Of a stretch of DNA of 64,000 nt, positions 18,445-26,627 are shown piece by piece (the stretch's first letter is position 1; each line of letters begins with the position of its first letter). The translations under genes were made by a program, and so were the position numbers. The DNA is from Bacteroidales bacterium. GTDB taxonomy: Bacteria; Bacteroidota; Bacteroidia; Bacteroidales; Muribaculaceae. Location: NCBI GenBank assembly GCA_910575545.1, contig CAJTFH010000001.1, positions 237,972-301,971 on the forward strand. Direction: 5' to 3'. The notes beneath the pieces are model-generated. The model saw only the letters and a list, made by a program, of their open reading frames with translations, searched no databases and was not told the origin of the DNA.

Positions 18445-19194
18445 ATGGATATAGTCAGTCGACTGAAACTCTTTATGGAATATAGCAACATAGCTATTTC
18501 CCAATTCGCAGACACGTGTAAGATTCCACGTCCCACAATGTCTCAAATACTAAATGGACGCAACAAGAAAATATCAGACGAATTGATTTCTAAAATCCAT
18601 CTCGCCTATCCACATCTTTCGGTTTTATGGCTAATGTTTGGCGAAGGGAACATGATGGCAGATGGAAATATTAGATTCTCAGAGGGCAAAAAGGAGGCAA
18701 ATCCAAACGAAGGATCAGGTCAAACTACTCAAAATGAACGAAATAATTTATTCGCATCATCAGATATAGCCCCCTCAGAAACATCACTCGAAAACAATTC
18801 AGACAACAGCCACGAGCGATTCAATGATTATTTCATAGAACCAACAGAATTCGCCACGTCCCAAAAAGCAATGAATGACAGTGCTACCGCTACAATTGAT
18901 TTCATGTATAATGATCCTAAAATTGAAAGGAACAAAAAAATCGATGCACAAAGCGATTTAGAACCGGCCAATATGCAACAACCCGGCCTTCACTCAAATC
19001 AACTGGAGTCCATGACCCGGGAAGCAGACACCTCTAACACTGATGAGGAAAAGGCTACATGCAATCAGCAACGCCAGAAAGACTTTCCACAAACATCAAA
19101 TATATCAATCCCCACAAGTTCAAATAAACGCATTACAAATATCGTGGTCTTCTATTCCGACAATTCTTTTCAATCATTTGCCCCCACCGAATAA
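18445..19194 (+). CDS. XRE-like helix-turn-helix protein with long disordered tail
   Basis: The N-terminal 65 residues form an XRE-type DNA-binding domain: SRLKLFMEYSNIAISQFADT and PRPTMSQILNGRNKKISDEL give the two helices of the HTH, followed by YPHLSVLWLMFGEGNM, typical of small Bacteroidota regulators. The remaining roughly 180 residues are rich in Asn, Ser, Glu and Gln, without a recognisable domain, ending in a short strand-like piece (ITNIVVFYSDNS). The regulated genes are unknown; the palindrome in its own promoter suggests autoregulation. A bidirectional terminator lies 10 bases after the stop. Confidence 0.85.
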   Translation: MDIVSRLKLFMEYSNIAISQFADTCKIPRPTMSQILNGRNKKISDELISKIHLAYPHLSVLWLMFGEGNMMADGNIRFSEGKKEANPNEGSGQTTQNERNNLFASSDIAPSETSLENNSDNSHERFNDYFIEPTEFATSQKAMNDSATATIDFMYNDPKIERNKKIDAQSDLEPANMQQPGLHSNQLESMTREADTSNTDEEKATCNQQRQKDFPQTSNISIPTSSNKRITNIVVFYSDNSFQSFAPTE

Positions 19195-19204
19195 TCTAAA
19201 AAAC

Positions 19205-19235
19205 AAAGCGTCTGCGGTTTAACCGCAGACGCTTT
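19205..19235. terminator. Bidirectional terminator between HTH gene and rpmH
   Basis: A perfect 15-bp inverted repeat, AAAGCGTCTGCGGTT and its complement, with A-run before and T-rich sequence after, separates two convergent genes. It can end transcription of both. Confidence 0.85.
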
Positions 19236-19279
19236 ATATGATTCGCAATTATTAATGCGCTCAGAAAAGAGGTCGTAGC

Positions 19280-19435
19280 TTATTTGCTGCCAAGGCTATC
19301 CGAAACAGTAAGACGCAGACGGCCTTTGGCACGACGGCGGGCAAGGACTTTACGCCCATCAGCTGTTGCCATTCTTTCACGGAAACCATGCTTATTAACT
19401 CTCTTTCTGTTAGAAGGTTGATAGGTTCTTTTCAT
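19280..19435 (-). CDS. rpmH: 50S ribosomal protein L34
   Basis: L34 is the small basic protein of the large ribosomal subunit. The 51-residue product begins [20 protein letters not shown] and continues with [18 protein letters not shown], the nearly invariant L34 signature. Length is normal. The common neighbours rnpA and yidC are absent here, as is frequent in Bacteroidota. A complete promoter lies 44 bases upstream. Confidence 0.97.
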   Translation of the reverse strand: MKRTYQPSNRKRVNKHGFRERMATADGRKVLARRRAKGRLRLTVSDSLGSK

Positions 19436-19478
19436 TGTGGTATGATGTTTTTGTTTTTATCATTCATTATTCGGAGTG

Positions 19479-19510
19479 CAAATTTAACAGTTTATTTTGA
19501 GATAACCAAA
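19479..19510 (-). promoter_or_regulatory. Promoter for rpmH
   Basis: On the minus strand TTTG (19507-19510), 20 bases, then TAAATTTG (19479-19486) match the Bacteroides consensus without a change. Confidence 0.8.
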
Positions 19511-19602
19511 CTTTCATACCCTTTTATATCCTAAAAATCTCTCTAAGAGCGTTTTCCCCAAAAAAGCACCAAGTCTGTGTAATCTTTTTGTACTGCAGTC
19601 AA

Positions 19603-20589
19603 TCAATACCATGGATGAGTGCGTAATGACAGCTTATCTAACTCCACCCTTCCAAAACGTCGAGCCACAATCAGGTCTATAGGTTCATAGTCCGGACATG
19701 AAGCATCCAATGAACTAACCCTTACCCTTCCCGACGAATGGATAAAACGCCCGTCTCCAATATAAATTCCTACATGGTTTATTTTCCCCGAGCTACGATT
19801 GCCGAAAAACAGCAAATCACCCGGCTGCATTTCACCCACAGAAACCGATTGTCCGATTTTAGCCTGCTGCGATGCGTTTCGCGGCAAGATAATTCCTTGT
19901 GAAAAATACGCTATTTTCGACAATCCCGAGCAATCCATCGATTTCGACGACGTTCCGCCCCATAAATACGGCACCCCCATATGCCTTTGGGCAAAGGCCA
20001 CCACACTATCCATATTACAGGTGTTTGAAGCTAATGACTCAAGGTCTTCAATATCATTAGAAGCAATGCAGCCCCTACGACCATCAGGAAGTAAAACCGC
20101 CACACAACCCAAAGCTGAATCTATTTCGTCTGACGCAGAACCAACGAGTATTGAACCGTTAACAACATCTGAAATCCGCTCAGAAACAGATTGCCCACAA
20201 TCTGAATAAATATATGTCTGATCACCCGACGTCACGACTACCCTTTTAGCCGCCCTCCATTCTGCCATAGCATCCCGCGACATTAGCCTAAGTGAATTGT
20301 CGATGACATATCCCTGATAGCCTTCCGGGGTCTCTATTTTCCACCATGCGCCGTTCTTGCCATGCAACTTGACCGGTGTTCCCATAACTACCTGAGTGCC
20401 CAATTCTGCCGCATGTGAAGGTTTTTCTCTCACACAGGCAACAGACACTTTCGCCAATGCCCATTCGTCATGTCCTACTTGTGCCGATATCTGGATAACG
20501 CCCCCTATCACCAACAATCCTAAAACAGCGGCTTGCCTGAAAATATGTTTAAAACTCTTTTTTAGTTCTATCCTCATATCTATATTCAA
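19603..20589 (-). CDS. Secreted NlpC/P60 peptidoglycan hydrolase with SH3-like domains
   Basis: This is a C40 family cysteine peptidase that cleaves cell-wall peptides, probably D-gamma-Glu-diaminopimelate bonds. A signal peptide covers about residues 10 to 37. Two bacterial SH3-like domains follow (about 45-105, ending GYQGYVIDNSLRL, and about 115-185). The NlpC/P60 domain holds the catalytic Cys in DCSGLSKIAYF (about 218) and His in INHVGIYIGD (about 270), followed by FIHSSG. A second start at 20577 (MRIELKK) gives a more usual signal peptide. It appears to be transcribed alone. Confidence 0.93.
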   Translation of the reverse strand: MNIDMRIELKKSFKHIFRQAAVLGLLVIGGVIQISAQVGHDEWALAKVSVACVREKPSHAAELGTQVVMGTPVKLHGKNGAWWKIETPEGYQGYVIDNSLRLMSRDAMAEWRAAKRVVVTSGDQTYIYSDCGQSVSERISDVVNGSILVGSASDEIDSALGCVAVLLPDGRRGCIASNDIEDLESLASNTCNMDSVVAFAQRHMGVPYLWGGTSSKSMDCSGLSKIAYFSQGIILPRNASQQAKIGQSVSVGEMQPGDLLFFGNRSSGKINHVGIYIGDGRFIHSSGRVRVSSLDASCPDYEPIDLIVARRFGRVELDKLSLRTHPWY

Positions 20590-20668
20590 TTATATGCCGA
20601 TGCATATGGATACAAGTTTCATTCATCTTACACTTTTGACCGAAGCAGTAGAAAACTATTACTAACTA

Positions 20669-20709
20669 AAAGCATCCCTAATCCGCATTTATCCGGACAG
20701 GGATGCTTT
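20669..20709 (-). terminator. Terminator of the DHH-DUF4827-glmM operon
   Basis: Arms AAAGCATCCCT (20669-20679) and its complement (20699-20709) flank a second small inverted repeat of TCCG/CGGA. The minus-strand copy ends in GCTTTTAGTT, 64 bases after the glmM stop. Confidence 0.65.
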
Positions 20710-20772
20710 ATCAATCCTAATCATCGCCATCATTACTAATGGCTCATTTAGACTGACTGCAATCCGCCCTAA

Positions 20773-22158
20773 TCAAGCGAGAGATGCAATCACAGACTTC
20801 ACTTTTTCGCCCAACCGTTCTGCAGCCTCCATTGTCGGCGCTTCAGCGTAAATTCTTATAATCGGCTCTGTATTGGACTTTCTGAGATGAACCCAAGAGT
20901 CTTGGAAATCAATTTTCACCCCGTCCATATCAGTGATTTTCTCATCAGCATACCGCTCTTTCATCGCACATAGAATGGCATCAACATTGATATCAGGAGT
21001 TAGTTCAATCTTGTTTTTCGCAATCGCATATGCCGGATATTCCTTCTTCAACTCACTAACCTTTTTGCCGCTTTTTGCAAGAAGTGTCAGGAAAATAGCA
21101 ACCCCGACCAATGCATCGCGTCCGTAATGCGCTTCCGGATATATGACACCACCGTTACCCTCACCACCGATTACAGCACCGGTTTCTTTCATCTTAGCAA
21201 CAACATTCACTTCACCGACAGCAGATGCATGATATTCGCATCCATATGACCTGGTAACATCGCCCAATGCTCGCGAACTGCTCAAATTCGACACAGTTGC
21301 CCCAGGAGTGTGTCTGAGAATATAATCAGCAACTGCCACAAGAGTGTATTCTTCAACAAACATTTCACCATTCTCCATGACAATAGCCAATCGGTCAACA
21401 TCTGGATCCACAACAAAACCCACATCAGCTTTGCCATCTTTCATCAAATCAGAAATCTGAGTGAGATTTTCCGGGATAGGTTCAGGTGTATGGGCGAATT
21501 TACCTGTAGCCTCACAATTCAGTTCAATAATATTTTCAACACCAAGCGCACGCAGCAACTGTGGGATAATGATTCCTCCCACAGAATTAACAGCATCCAC
21601 AGCCACGGTAAATCCAGCTTTTGCAATAGCATCCCTGTCAACAAGCCTCAAATTAAGCACTTGTTCTATATGACGCATAGCCCATGTCTGATCAAGCATT
21701 TCTTTCCCTAAGCCGTCTACAGTTGCAAAGCTAAAATCTTCGGCATCTGCAATACGAAGCACTTCTTTTCCTTGGGCATCATCAAGGAATTCCCCACGTT
21801 CATTGAGCAACTTCAGGGCATTCCATTGCTTAGGATTATGCGAAGCTGTCAAGATAATGCCGCCACATGCCTTCATGCCCACAACAGCGACCTCTGTAGT
21901 AGGAGTACTTGCCATACCTATATTAACCACATCAAAGCCCATACCTCTCAACGTGGCTGTAACCAAATCATTCACAATCGGGCCTGACAAACGAGCATCA
22001 CGTCCGACAACAATAAGATTTGTATTCCGGCTGGTATTTCTTTTTATAAACGATGCATATGCCGCCGTGAATTTCACCACATCAAGCGGACTAAGCCCCT
22101 CTCCGGGTCGCCCCCCTATAGTTCCCCGAATTCCAGAAATCGATTTTATAAGTGACAT
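20773..22158 (-). CDS. glmM: Phosphoglucosamine mutase
   Basis: GlmM converts glucosamine-6-phosphate to glucosamine-1-phosphate for UDP-GlcNAc synthesis. The 461 residues begin SISGIRGTIGG, carry the phosphoserine loop GGIILTASHNPKQWNALK (Ser about 102), the metal site DPDVDRLAIV (about 247), the sugar loop GGEGNGGVIYP (about 330) and the phosphate-binding end RKSNTEPIIRIYAEA (about 430). A phosphomannomutase role is less likely but not excluded. It is the last gene of a three-gene operon. Confidence 0.9.
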   Translation of the reverse strand: MSLIKSISGIRGTIGGRPGEGLSPLDVVKFTAAYASFIKRNTSRNTNLIVVGRDARLSGPIVNDLVTATLRGMGFDVVNIGMASTPTTEVAVVGMKACGGIILTASHNPKQWNALKLLNERGEFLDDAQGKEVLRIADAEDFSFATVDGLGKEMLDQTWAMRHIEQVLNLRLVDRDAIAKAGFTVAVDAVNSVGGIIIPQLLRALGVENIIELNCEATGKFAHTPEPIPENLTQISDLMKDGKADVGFVVDPDVDRLAIVMENGEMFVEEYTLVAVADYILRHTPGATVSNLSSSRALGDVTRSYGCEYHASAVGEVNVVAKMKETGAVIGGEGNGGVIYPEAHYGRDALVGVAIFLTLLAKSGKKVSELKKEYPAYAIAKNKIELTPDINVDAILCAMKERYADEKITDMDGVKIDFQDSWVHLRKSNTEPIIRIYAEAPTMEAAERLGEKVKSVIASLA

Positions 22159-22196
22159 GTCTATATATTTTATTTAAGGTGTATTGACATATTCCA

Positions 22197-22820
22197 TCAT
22201 TGTTCATCAGGAACATCATAACCACTTACCCCTTGTTTGAAATAGCGCATATTATACACATATGGCATAACCTGTGAAATCTCAGAGCTTAGGCCATACT
22301 GCGACCTGATTACAATATTCACTTCGCTCTCCATTCCGACATAATTCAATGGCATCTGTATGCCACTGCCCCATTGCGATGAACTGCTAAGGGTGTAATT
22401 CCCGAACCGGAATGAAGATGAACCCATTGACAAATCATCAGAATTCCCCCAGCCGTCAAGAAGTTCGTTTTTAGCTGCATCGTAATTATACAGATTGTAT
22501 CGGGTGAATCGGAAATAGATTAATTCATCATCCTTGGCCATCATATTTTTGTCACCGGCATTGACAATCTGCATGTAAACATTACCCTCCTCATCCAGGC
22601 GGTAATATGGCGCATCAGGCCCCGTCACAAAATCATCATCTTTGGGCAAATCGAGAATCACATTTTGATTAGCCAAAAAGCTGTTAATCGCATGGGCCTC
22701 ATCAGTAAGCAGTTCCGCATAACTTTTAGAATCGTCACACGAGCTCAGCCCCCACATAACACCTATAGACATAGATGCTATCGGCAGGCATCTTGTTATT
22801 ATCTTAGTTATTTTCATCAT
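22197..22820 (-). CDS. DUF4827 lipoprotein
   Basis: The function is unknown. From the start at 22820 (or 22817) the protein has a lipoprotein signal ending in MWGLSSCDD. The rest shows the alternating charged and aromatic segments of DUF4827, including FLANQNVILDLP and YYRLDEEGNVYMQIVN. It resembles peptidyl-prolyl-isomerase-like lipoproteins of Bacteroidales, but I see no catalytic motif. A longer frame to 22856 would overlap the upstream DHH gene, so the inner start is preferred. It lies 26 bases after the DHH gene and 38 bases before glmM. Confidence 0.82.
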   Translation of the reverse strand: MMKITKIITRCLPIASMSIGVMWGLSSCDDSKSYAELLTDEAHAINSFLANQNVILDLPKDDDFVTGPDAPYYRLDEEGNVYMQIVNAGDKNMMAKDDELIYFRFTRYNLYNYDAAKNELLDGWGNSDDLSMGSSSFRFGNYTLSSSSQWGSGIQMPLNYVGMESEVNIVIRSQYGLSSEISQVMPYVYNMRYFKQGVSGYDVPDEQ

Positions 22821-22846
22821 AAACGTTGTTTTGCTATTCAGCACCT

Positions 22847-23869
22847 TTACAGACATCCATCAAACAATGGCATCAGTTGCTTGAACACATCAACAGCTTC
22901 CTCCATTGTCCCATAAAATTCTCCACCGGCAGCATTCAGATGGCCACCGCCGTTATAATGACGTTCACACAACATGTTCACCGGGAAATCCCCTTTGCTG
23001 CGTGCAGACACTTTTATGTAATCATTTTCTTCCCTTAAAAAGACGGAATATACAATATCAGGCATTGTCAGTGGTTTGTTTACCAACGATTCCGTATCCC
23101 CTTTTTGATATTGGAAACGATTTAGCTCCTTTCTCGTCAATGTTATCAATGCGGCTTTATGTTCCGGGAAAATTTCCAGTTTTTCCATAATCGCATATCC
23201 GTTCAACCGTAACCGGTTCAAACTGTTTGAAAAATACACCTTCTGATATATGGAATCCTTGTCAATTCCACGCCTTACCAAATCAGCAATTATCTCATAA
23301 AGGTCTGCATTATTAGAATTATATGAAAAGTTACCTGTATCAGTCATCATACCGGTATAGATGCATTCGGCGCATTCCCTATCTATACATTCCGACAAGC
23401 CAAGATCTGATAAGGTTCGGTAAACCAACGATGATGTTGACGGTTCCTCCGGATGCGACATTACGATATCAGGAAATTCCGAAGGATTCAAATGATGGTC
23501 AATCAACACTTTCGGGGCTTGTGAGGCCAACATCGGCTCTGCAACCAAATCTATTCGCTTCGGCTCATTATAGTCCAGGCAGAAAATAAGTTGAGTCGAC
23601 GCAAAAAGTTTTCTCGCAAATTGTTCAGAACGAGAATACACCACTATCTCAGCTGCCCCGGGAAGGAACATCAGATATTTAGGCGGCGTATCAGGCACCA
23701 CAACTTTAACCTTCTTGCCTATATTTGTCAATGCCCGGCACAACGCAAGCGAAGACCCCATTGCATCACCGTCAGGCGATATATGGCATGTAATCACTAT
23801 GTATTTCGAGCTGTCAAGCAGCCCTTCCAACTGGCTTATGCCATCTGGCGACAATATTCTATTCAACAT
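22847..23869 (-). CDS. DHH phosphoesterase, NrnA-like
   Basis: This 340-residue protein is a DHH/DHHA1 phosphoesterase of the NrnA type, which degrades short RNA and may dephosphorylate 3'-phosphoadenosine 5'-phosphate or cyclic dinucleotides. The DHH domain has SPDGDAMGSSLAL (about 30), FCLDYNEP (about 93), VLIDHHLNPSEF (about 117) and TGMMTDTGNFSYN (about 170). The DHHA1 domain ends with GGGHLNAAGGEF (about 310). It begins an operon with a DUF4827 lipoprotein and glmM, and its promoter region is a striking 20-bp inverted repeat. Confidence 0.92.
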   Translation of the reverse strand: MLNRILSPDGISQLEGLLDSSKYIVITCHISPDGDAMGSSLALCRALTNIGKKVKVVVPDTPPKYLMFLPGAAEIVVYSRSEQFARKLFASTQLIFCLDYNEPKRIDLVAEPMLASQAPKVLIDHHLNPSEFPDIVMSHPEEPSTSSLVYRTLSDLGLSECIDRECAECIYTGMMTDTGNFSYNSNNADLYEIIADLVRRGIDKDSIYQKVYFSNSLNRLRLNGYAIMEKLEIFPEHKAALITLTRKELNRFQYQKGDTESLVNKPLTMPDIVYSVFLREENDYIKVSARSKGDFPVNMLCERHYNGGGHLNAAGGEFYGTMEEAVDVFKQLMPLFDGCL

Positions 23870-23873
23870 CTGA

Positions 23874-23925
23874 AAACAGGTTGTCGTATCTTTTTTATAA
23901 CATGCAAAGATACGACAACCTGTTT
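23874..23925. repeat. Perfect 20-bp inverted repeat over the DHH promoter
   Basis: Arms at 23874-23893 and 23906-23925 (AAACAGGTTGTCGTATCTTT and its complement) are separated by 12 bases. On the minus strand the arm at 23906-23925 contains TATCTTTG (with the next base), a -7 box, so the repeat overlaps the likely promoter and leader of the DHH gene. It may be an operator or a leader hairpin. Confidence 0.7.
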
Positions 23926-23937
23926 AGTTATGCTTGA

Positions 23938-23963
23938 AAACAGGTAACAGCAACCTGTTTTTT
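23938..23963. terminator. Terminator after the GH97 gene
   Basis: Arms AAACAGGT and ACCTGTTT (23938-23945, 23953-23960) with a 7-base loop are followed by T-rich sequence on both strands. It lies 34 bases after the GH97 stop and shares the ACAGGTTG word with the neighbouring inverted repeat. Confidence 0.6.
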
Positions 23964-23996
23964 CACTTTATTTCACTTTTTCGTCATCCGCCCCAT

Positions 23997-25997
23997 TCAT
24001 TCAAGCGGGATGAAAGTCACGGCTTGCCCTCCTGATGGATTCATTATTATATCAAGGGTATCAGTAGGGGCAACCACCCTACGTTCAATACCTATATCCT
24101 CCGGATTAATAGACCCTGGCACATCGGCATATATCATAGCCTCATATCTTACACCTTGTTTAAGAAAGCCGAGAGGCTGCTTCAATGTGCGCCCCTCTTC
24201 ATTTGTACCAGCCCCCAGGAAATATTTTTCGCCAGCCCGACGGGCAATAACTACATACTTCCCGATTTCGCCCTGTAATGCCTCGGACCAATCACAATCC
24301 GCGTCGAAATCACGGAAAAAACGGAATGCATCATGGCCATTATAATTCTCTATCATGTCAGCCGCCATCTGCAATGGAGAATAGATTATCACCCAGTTGG
24401 CAATCTGCCTGGCTATGGTTGTCTTTATGCAGCAATGGGCATTCGGTCCATTCCACTCGATACGGCCTTTATCGGCCTTCGCCCTTGAATAATCAATATC
24501 GAAAATCCCTGGAGTATAATCCATTGGTCCCGATAGCAGACGGACAAAAGGCAACGTGCACAGATAACCGGCATCATTACCCTCCGACCAGGCATTCCAT
24601 TCCATACCTCTAGCACCTTCACGCGTCATCATATTTGGCCATGTACGTCTGATTCCGGTCTCTTTGATAGGTTCGTGCACATCAAGCATAATCTGATATT
24701 TAGCAGCAGTCTCAACCACTTTCTGATAATGCTTTACCCCATATTGTGAATGATGATAATAACCCCCTTTAAACCCTCCGGCATAACCGGTCTTCACCGT
24801 ATGCACACCAAGCGAGCTATAATAGGAAAATGCGCTGTCAAGCGCCTCCTCATATTCAGGGATATTGCCACCTGTCTCATTATGCATCCATAATTCAACA
24901 TCCTTTTCTGCTGCATATCTGGCAATGCTGTCAATATCAAAATCAGCATATGCCTTCATATAATCGAAGTGCTGGTTTCCGCCCCAATTCTCCCAGCCTT
25001 CATTCCATCCCTCAAACAGCACTCCCTGCAGATTATTGTCATATGCGAAATCGATATACTTAATGGCATTCTCTGTCGTTGCTCCATGGCGGGTTCCGGA
25101 AATCCAGGTCTGTGTGCCAAGATGCATCCCCCACCATATTCCTACATATTTCTGAGGCTTTATCCATGAAGTATCTGCAATCCTCGAGGGTTCATTCAAA
25201 TTTAGGATCATTGCAGAATTTATAAGGTCAACGGCTTTATCACCAATCTGAATGGTCCGCCAAGGTGTGACGAAAAGTTTCGGAACATAGGCTTTAACTC
25301 CATCGGGCATAGGCGCCAAATCGGCTTTCAGCACTCCGGTGCTATCACGGCGGAGCGTCATCTCCGGATAATCATATAATGCAGCTTCATGCACTGAACC
25401 AAACACGCCATTATCAGTCCGGAACGTAAACGGTGTGTTGGCATCAGCGACATCTTTTATCGGCAGCTCCCTATATTTCAATTCATATGTTTCATAACTG
25501 CCTGGAATAGACCAAGACATACCCGGTTGTGCAAAATTGAACTCGGTAAGTTCATCCATCACCACAACACTGTCAACGTCAGCCAAATCCCACTCATACC
25601 TGAATGCAATACCATCATCAAAAGCCCGGAATCGGATAATCGACGCAGACTCTCCACCTCTCAATTCCACAGACATCTCATTATAGTGATTTCTGACACG
25701 CTTATTCTCACCCCACGGCTGTTCCCACGTATTATCAAAAGAACACTGCGACATAATCACCTTCTGCACATCTGCGCCTGGGATAGACCCGTCAGCAGCT
25801 ACAATACCGAGTCTTGAAGGAGATATGAGTAATACATCATCAACCGTTACAGAATAAAATGGCACACCTTTGTCGTCCCGTTCAAATATCACTGAAATCC
25901 TACCGTCTGGCGACTCCAGCCGCGAATTTGATGAGCAACCGCCAAGCATACAGACAACCGTTGCAGCCGCCATCATATTTCCGATCATACTGTTCAT
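23997..25997 (-). CDS. GH97 alpha-glucosidase, SusB-like, lipoprotein
   Basis: GH97 enzymes release glucose or galactose from alpha-glycosides in the periplasm or at the outer membrane. The start at 25997 gives a lipoprotein signal ending in MLGGCSSN; the longer frame to 26114 is not needed. The N-terminal beta domain reaches about residue 270 and a TIM barrel follows. Three acids stand in HNETGG, DVHEPIKETG and GMEWNAW, with spacing close to the catalytic Glu trio of the inverting enzyme SusB. The motif VKTGYAGG has Gly where retaining GH97 enzymes carry the Asp nucleophile. It is therefore probably an inverting alpha-glucosidase. No susC/susD genes are adjacent. Confidence 0.92.
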   Translation of the reverse strand: MNSMIGNMMAAATVVCMLGGCSSNSRLESPDGRISVIFERDDKGVPFYSVTVDDVLLISPSRLGIVAADGSIPGADVQKVIMSQCSFDNTWEQPWGENKRVRNHYNEMSVELRGGESASIIRFRAFDDGIAFRYEWDLADVDSVVVMDELTEFNFAQPGMSWSIPGSYETYELKYRELPIKDVADANTPFTFRTDNGVFGSVHEAALYDYPEMTLRRDSTGVLKADLAPMPDGVKAYVPKLFVTPWRTIQIGDKAVDLINSAMILNLNEPSRIADTSWIKPQKYVGIWWGMHLGTQTWISGTRHGATTENAIKYIDFAYDNNLQGVLFEGWNEGWENWGGNQHFDYMKAYADFDIDSIARYAAEKDVELWMHNETGGNIPEYEEALDSAFSYYSSLGVHTVKTGYAGGFKGGYYHHSQYGVKHYQKVVETAAKYQIMLDVHEPIKETGIRRTWPNMMTREGARGMEWNAWSEGNDAGYLCTLPFVRLLSGPMDYTPGIFDIDYSRAKADKGRIEWNGPNAHCCIKTTIARQIANWVIIYSPLQMAADMIENYNGHDAFRFFRDFDADCDWSEALQGEIGKYVVIARRAGEKYFLGAGTNEEGRTLKQPLGFLKQGVRYEAMIYADVPGSINPEDIGIERRVVAPTDTLDIIMNPSGGQAVTFIPLE

Positions 25998-26212
25998 AAA
26001 TGTATTTATACTGTTACTGAATAAATTATACCACAAATGAAATAAAATGCAAACATACATATTTCCAGTAAAATCATGCCAACCACAACAGCCAACATTA
26101 GTGAAGTAGAACATATCATGGCCATAAAAAAGGTTAAAATCCGGAAATTCCCAACATTAATGACCCTCATATATGTTTTAATCACACCGACTTATATTAT
26201 AGTTTCAAGCAT

Positions 26213-26404
26213 ATGACAAAGATTCAACTGAAAAGGGTGTATTCCGATCCGGAAGGGACTACCGCCAACGATGGATACAGAATCTACATCGACCGTTTAT
26301 GGCCAAGGGGAGAATCAAAAAACACGTTCCATTATGACTTGTGGGCAAAAGATATAGCGCCCTCCACAGAGCTACGCGAATGGTTCCACCAGCACCATTT
26401 TTAG
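26213..26404 (+). pseudogene. DUF488 gene, 5' fragment cut by the mobile element
   Basis: The 63-codon frame [15 protein letters not shown] ... [12 protein letters not shown] is the N-terminal half of a DUF488 protein, with the family motif YIDRLWPRG. Full-length members have about 115 to 120 residues and continue after the STELRxWF motif. Here the frame runs into foreign sequence after WFHQ and stops. The missing C-terminal half is found at 51986-52187, on the other side of the integrase-bearing element. The gene is therefore interrupted by insertion. Confidence 0.88.
26381..26392 (+). repeat. Candidate left attachment core (attL)
   Basis: TGGTTCCACCAG at the point where DUF488 similarity ends matches TGGTGCCACCAG at 51973-51984 in 11 of 12 positions. 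The core is itself a small inverted repeat (TGGT, ACCA), as expected for a tyrosine recombinase core site. Confidence 0.6.
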
Positions 26405-26508
26405 CGAATTGTAATGAATGATGTTTGATGGTATTGAATGTTACTAAGCTGTATGTCAACGTAATTAAACCGAACTGAATTTATTTCCAGCCGTTATAAC
26501 TCAAGATT

Positions 26509-26530
26509 TATAGGTAACCTTATAGGTAAC
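26509..26530 (+). repeat. Direct repeats near the left end, likely integrase arm sites
   Basis: TATAGGTAAC occurs at 26509-26518 and 26521-26530, a 12-base period, between the left core and the integrase gene. A pair with the same period is found near the right end (51885 and 51897) with another word. Such repeats fit arm-type integrase or excisionase sites. Confidence 0.4.
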
Positions 26531-26545
26531 ATCCGAAAAGTTTAC

Positions 26546-26553
26546 TATCTTTG
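26546..26553 (+). promoter_or_regulatory. -7 box for the integrase gene
   Basis: TATCTTTG matches TAnnTTTG and lies 75 bases before the integrase ATG. The -33 part is not clear. The leader also carries one of the dispersed CCAAACCGAACC-type words (26563-26582). Confidence 0.45.
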
Positions 26554-26627
26554 CAATCGGATTGGTTCGGTTTGGATATGTACCACCGCCTAATCCTGTA
26601 TATCAGACAATTAAACGAATTTGAATT

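Noticed and set aside
26381..26392. tRNA gene as attachment site of the element
   Set aside because: No tRNA-like sequence is present at either end; the target is the DUF488 coding sequence.
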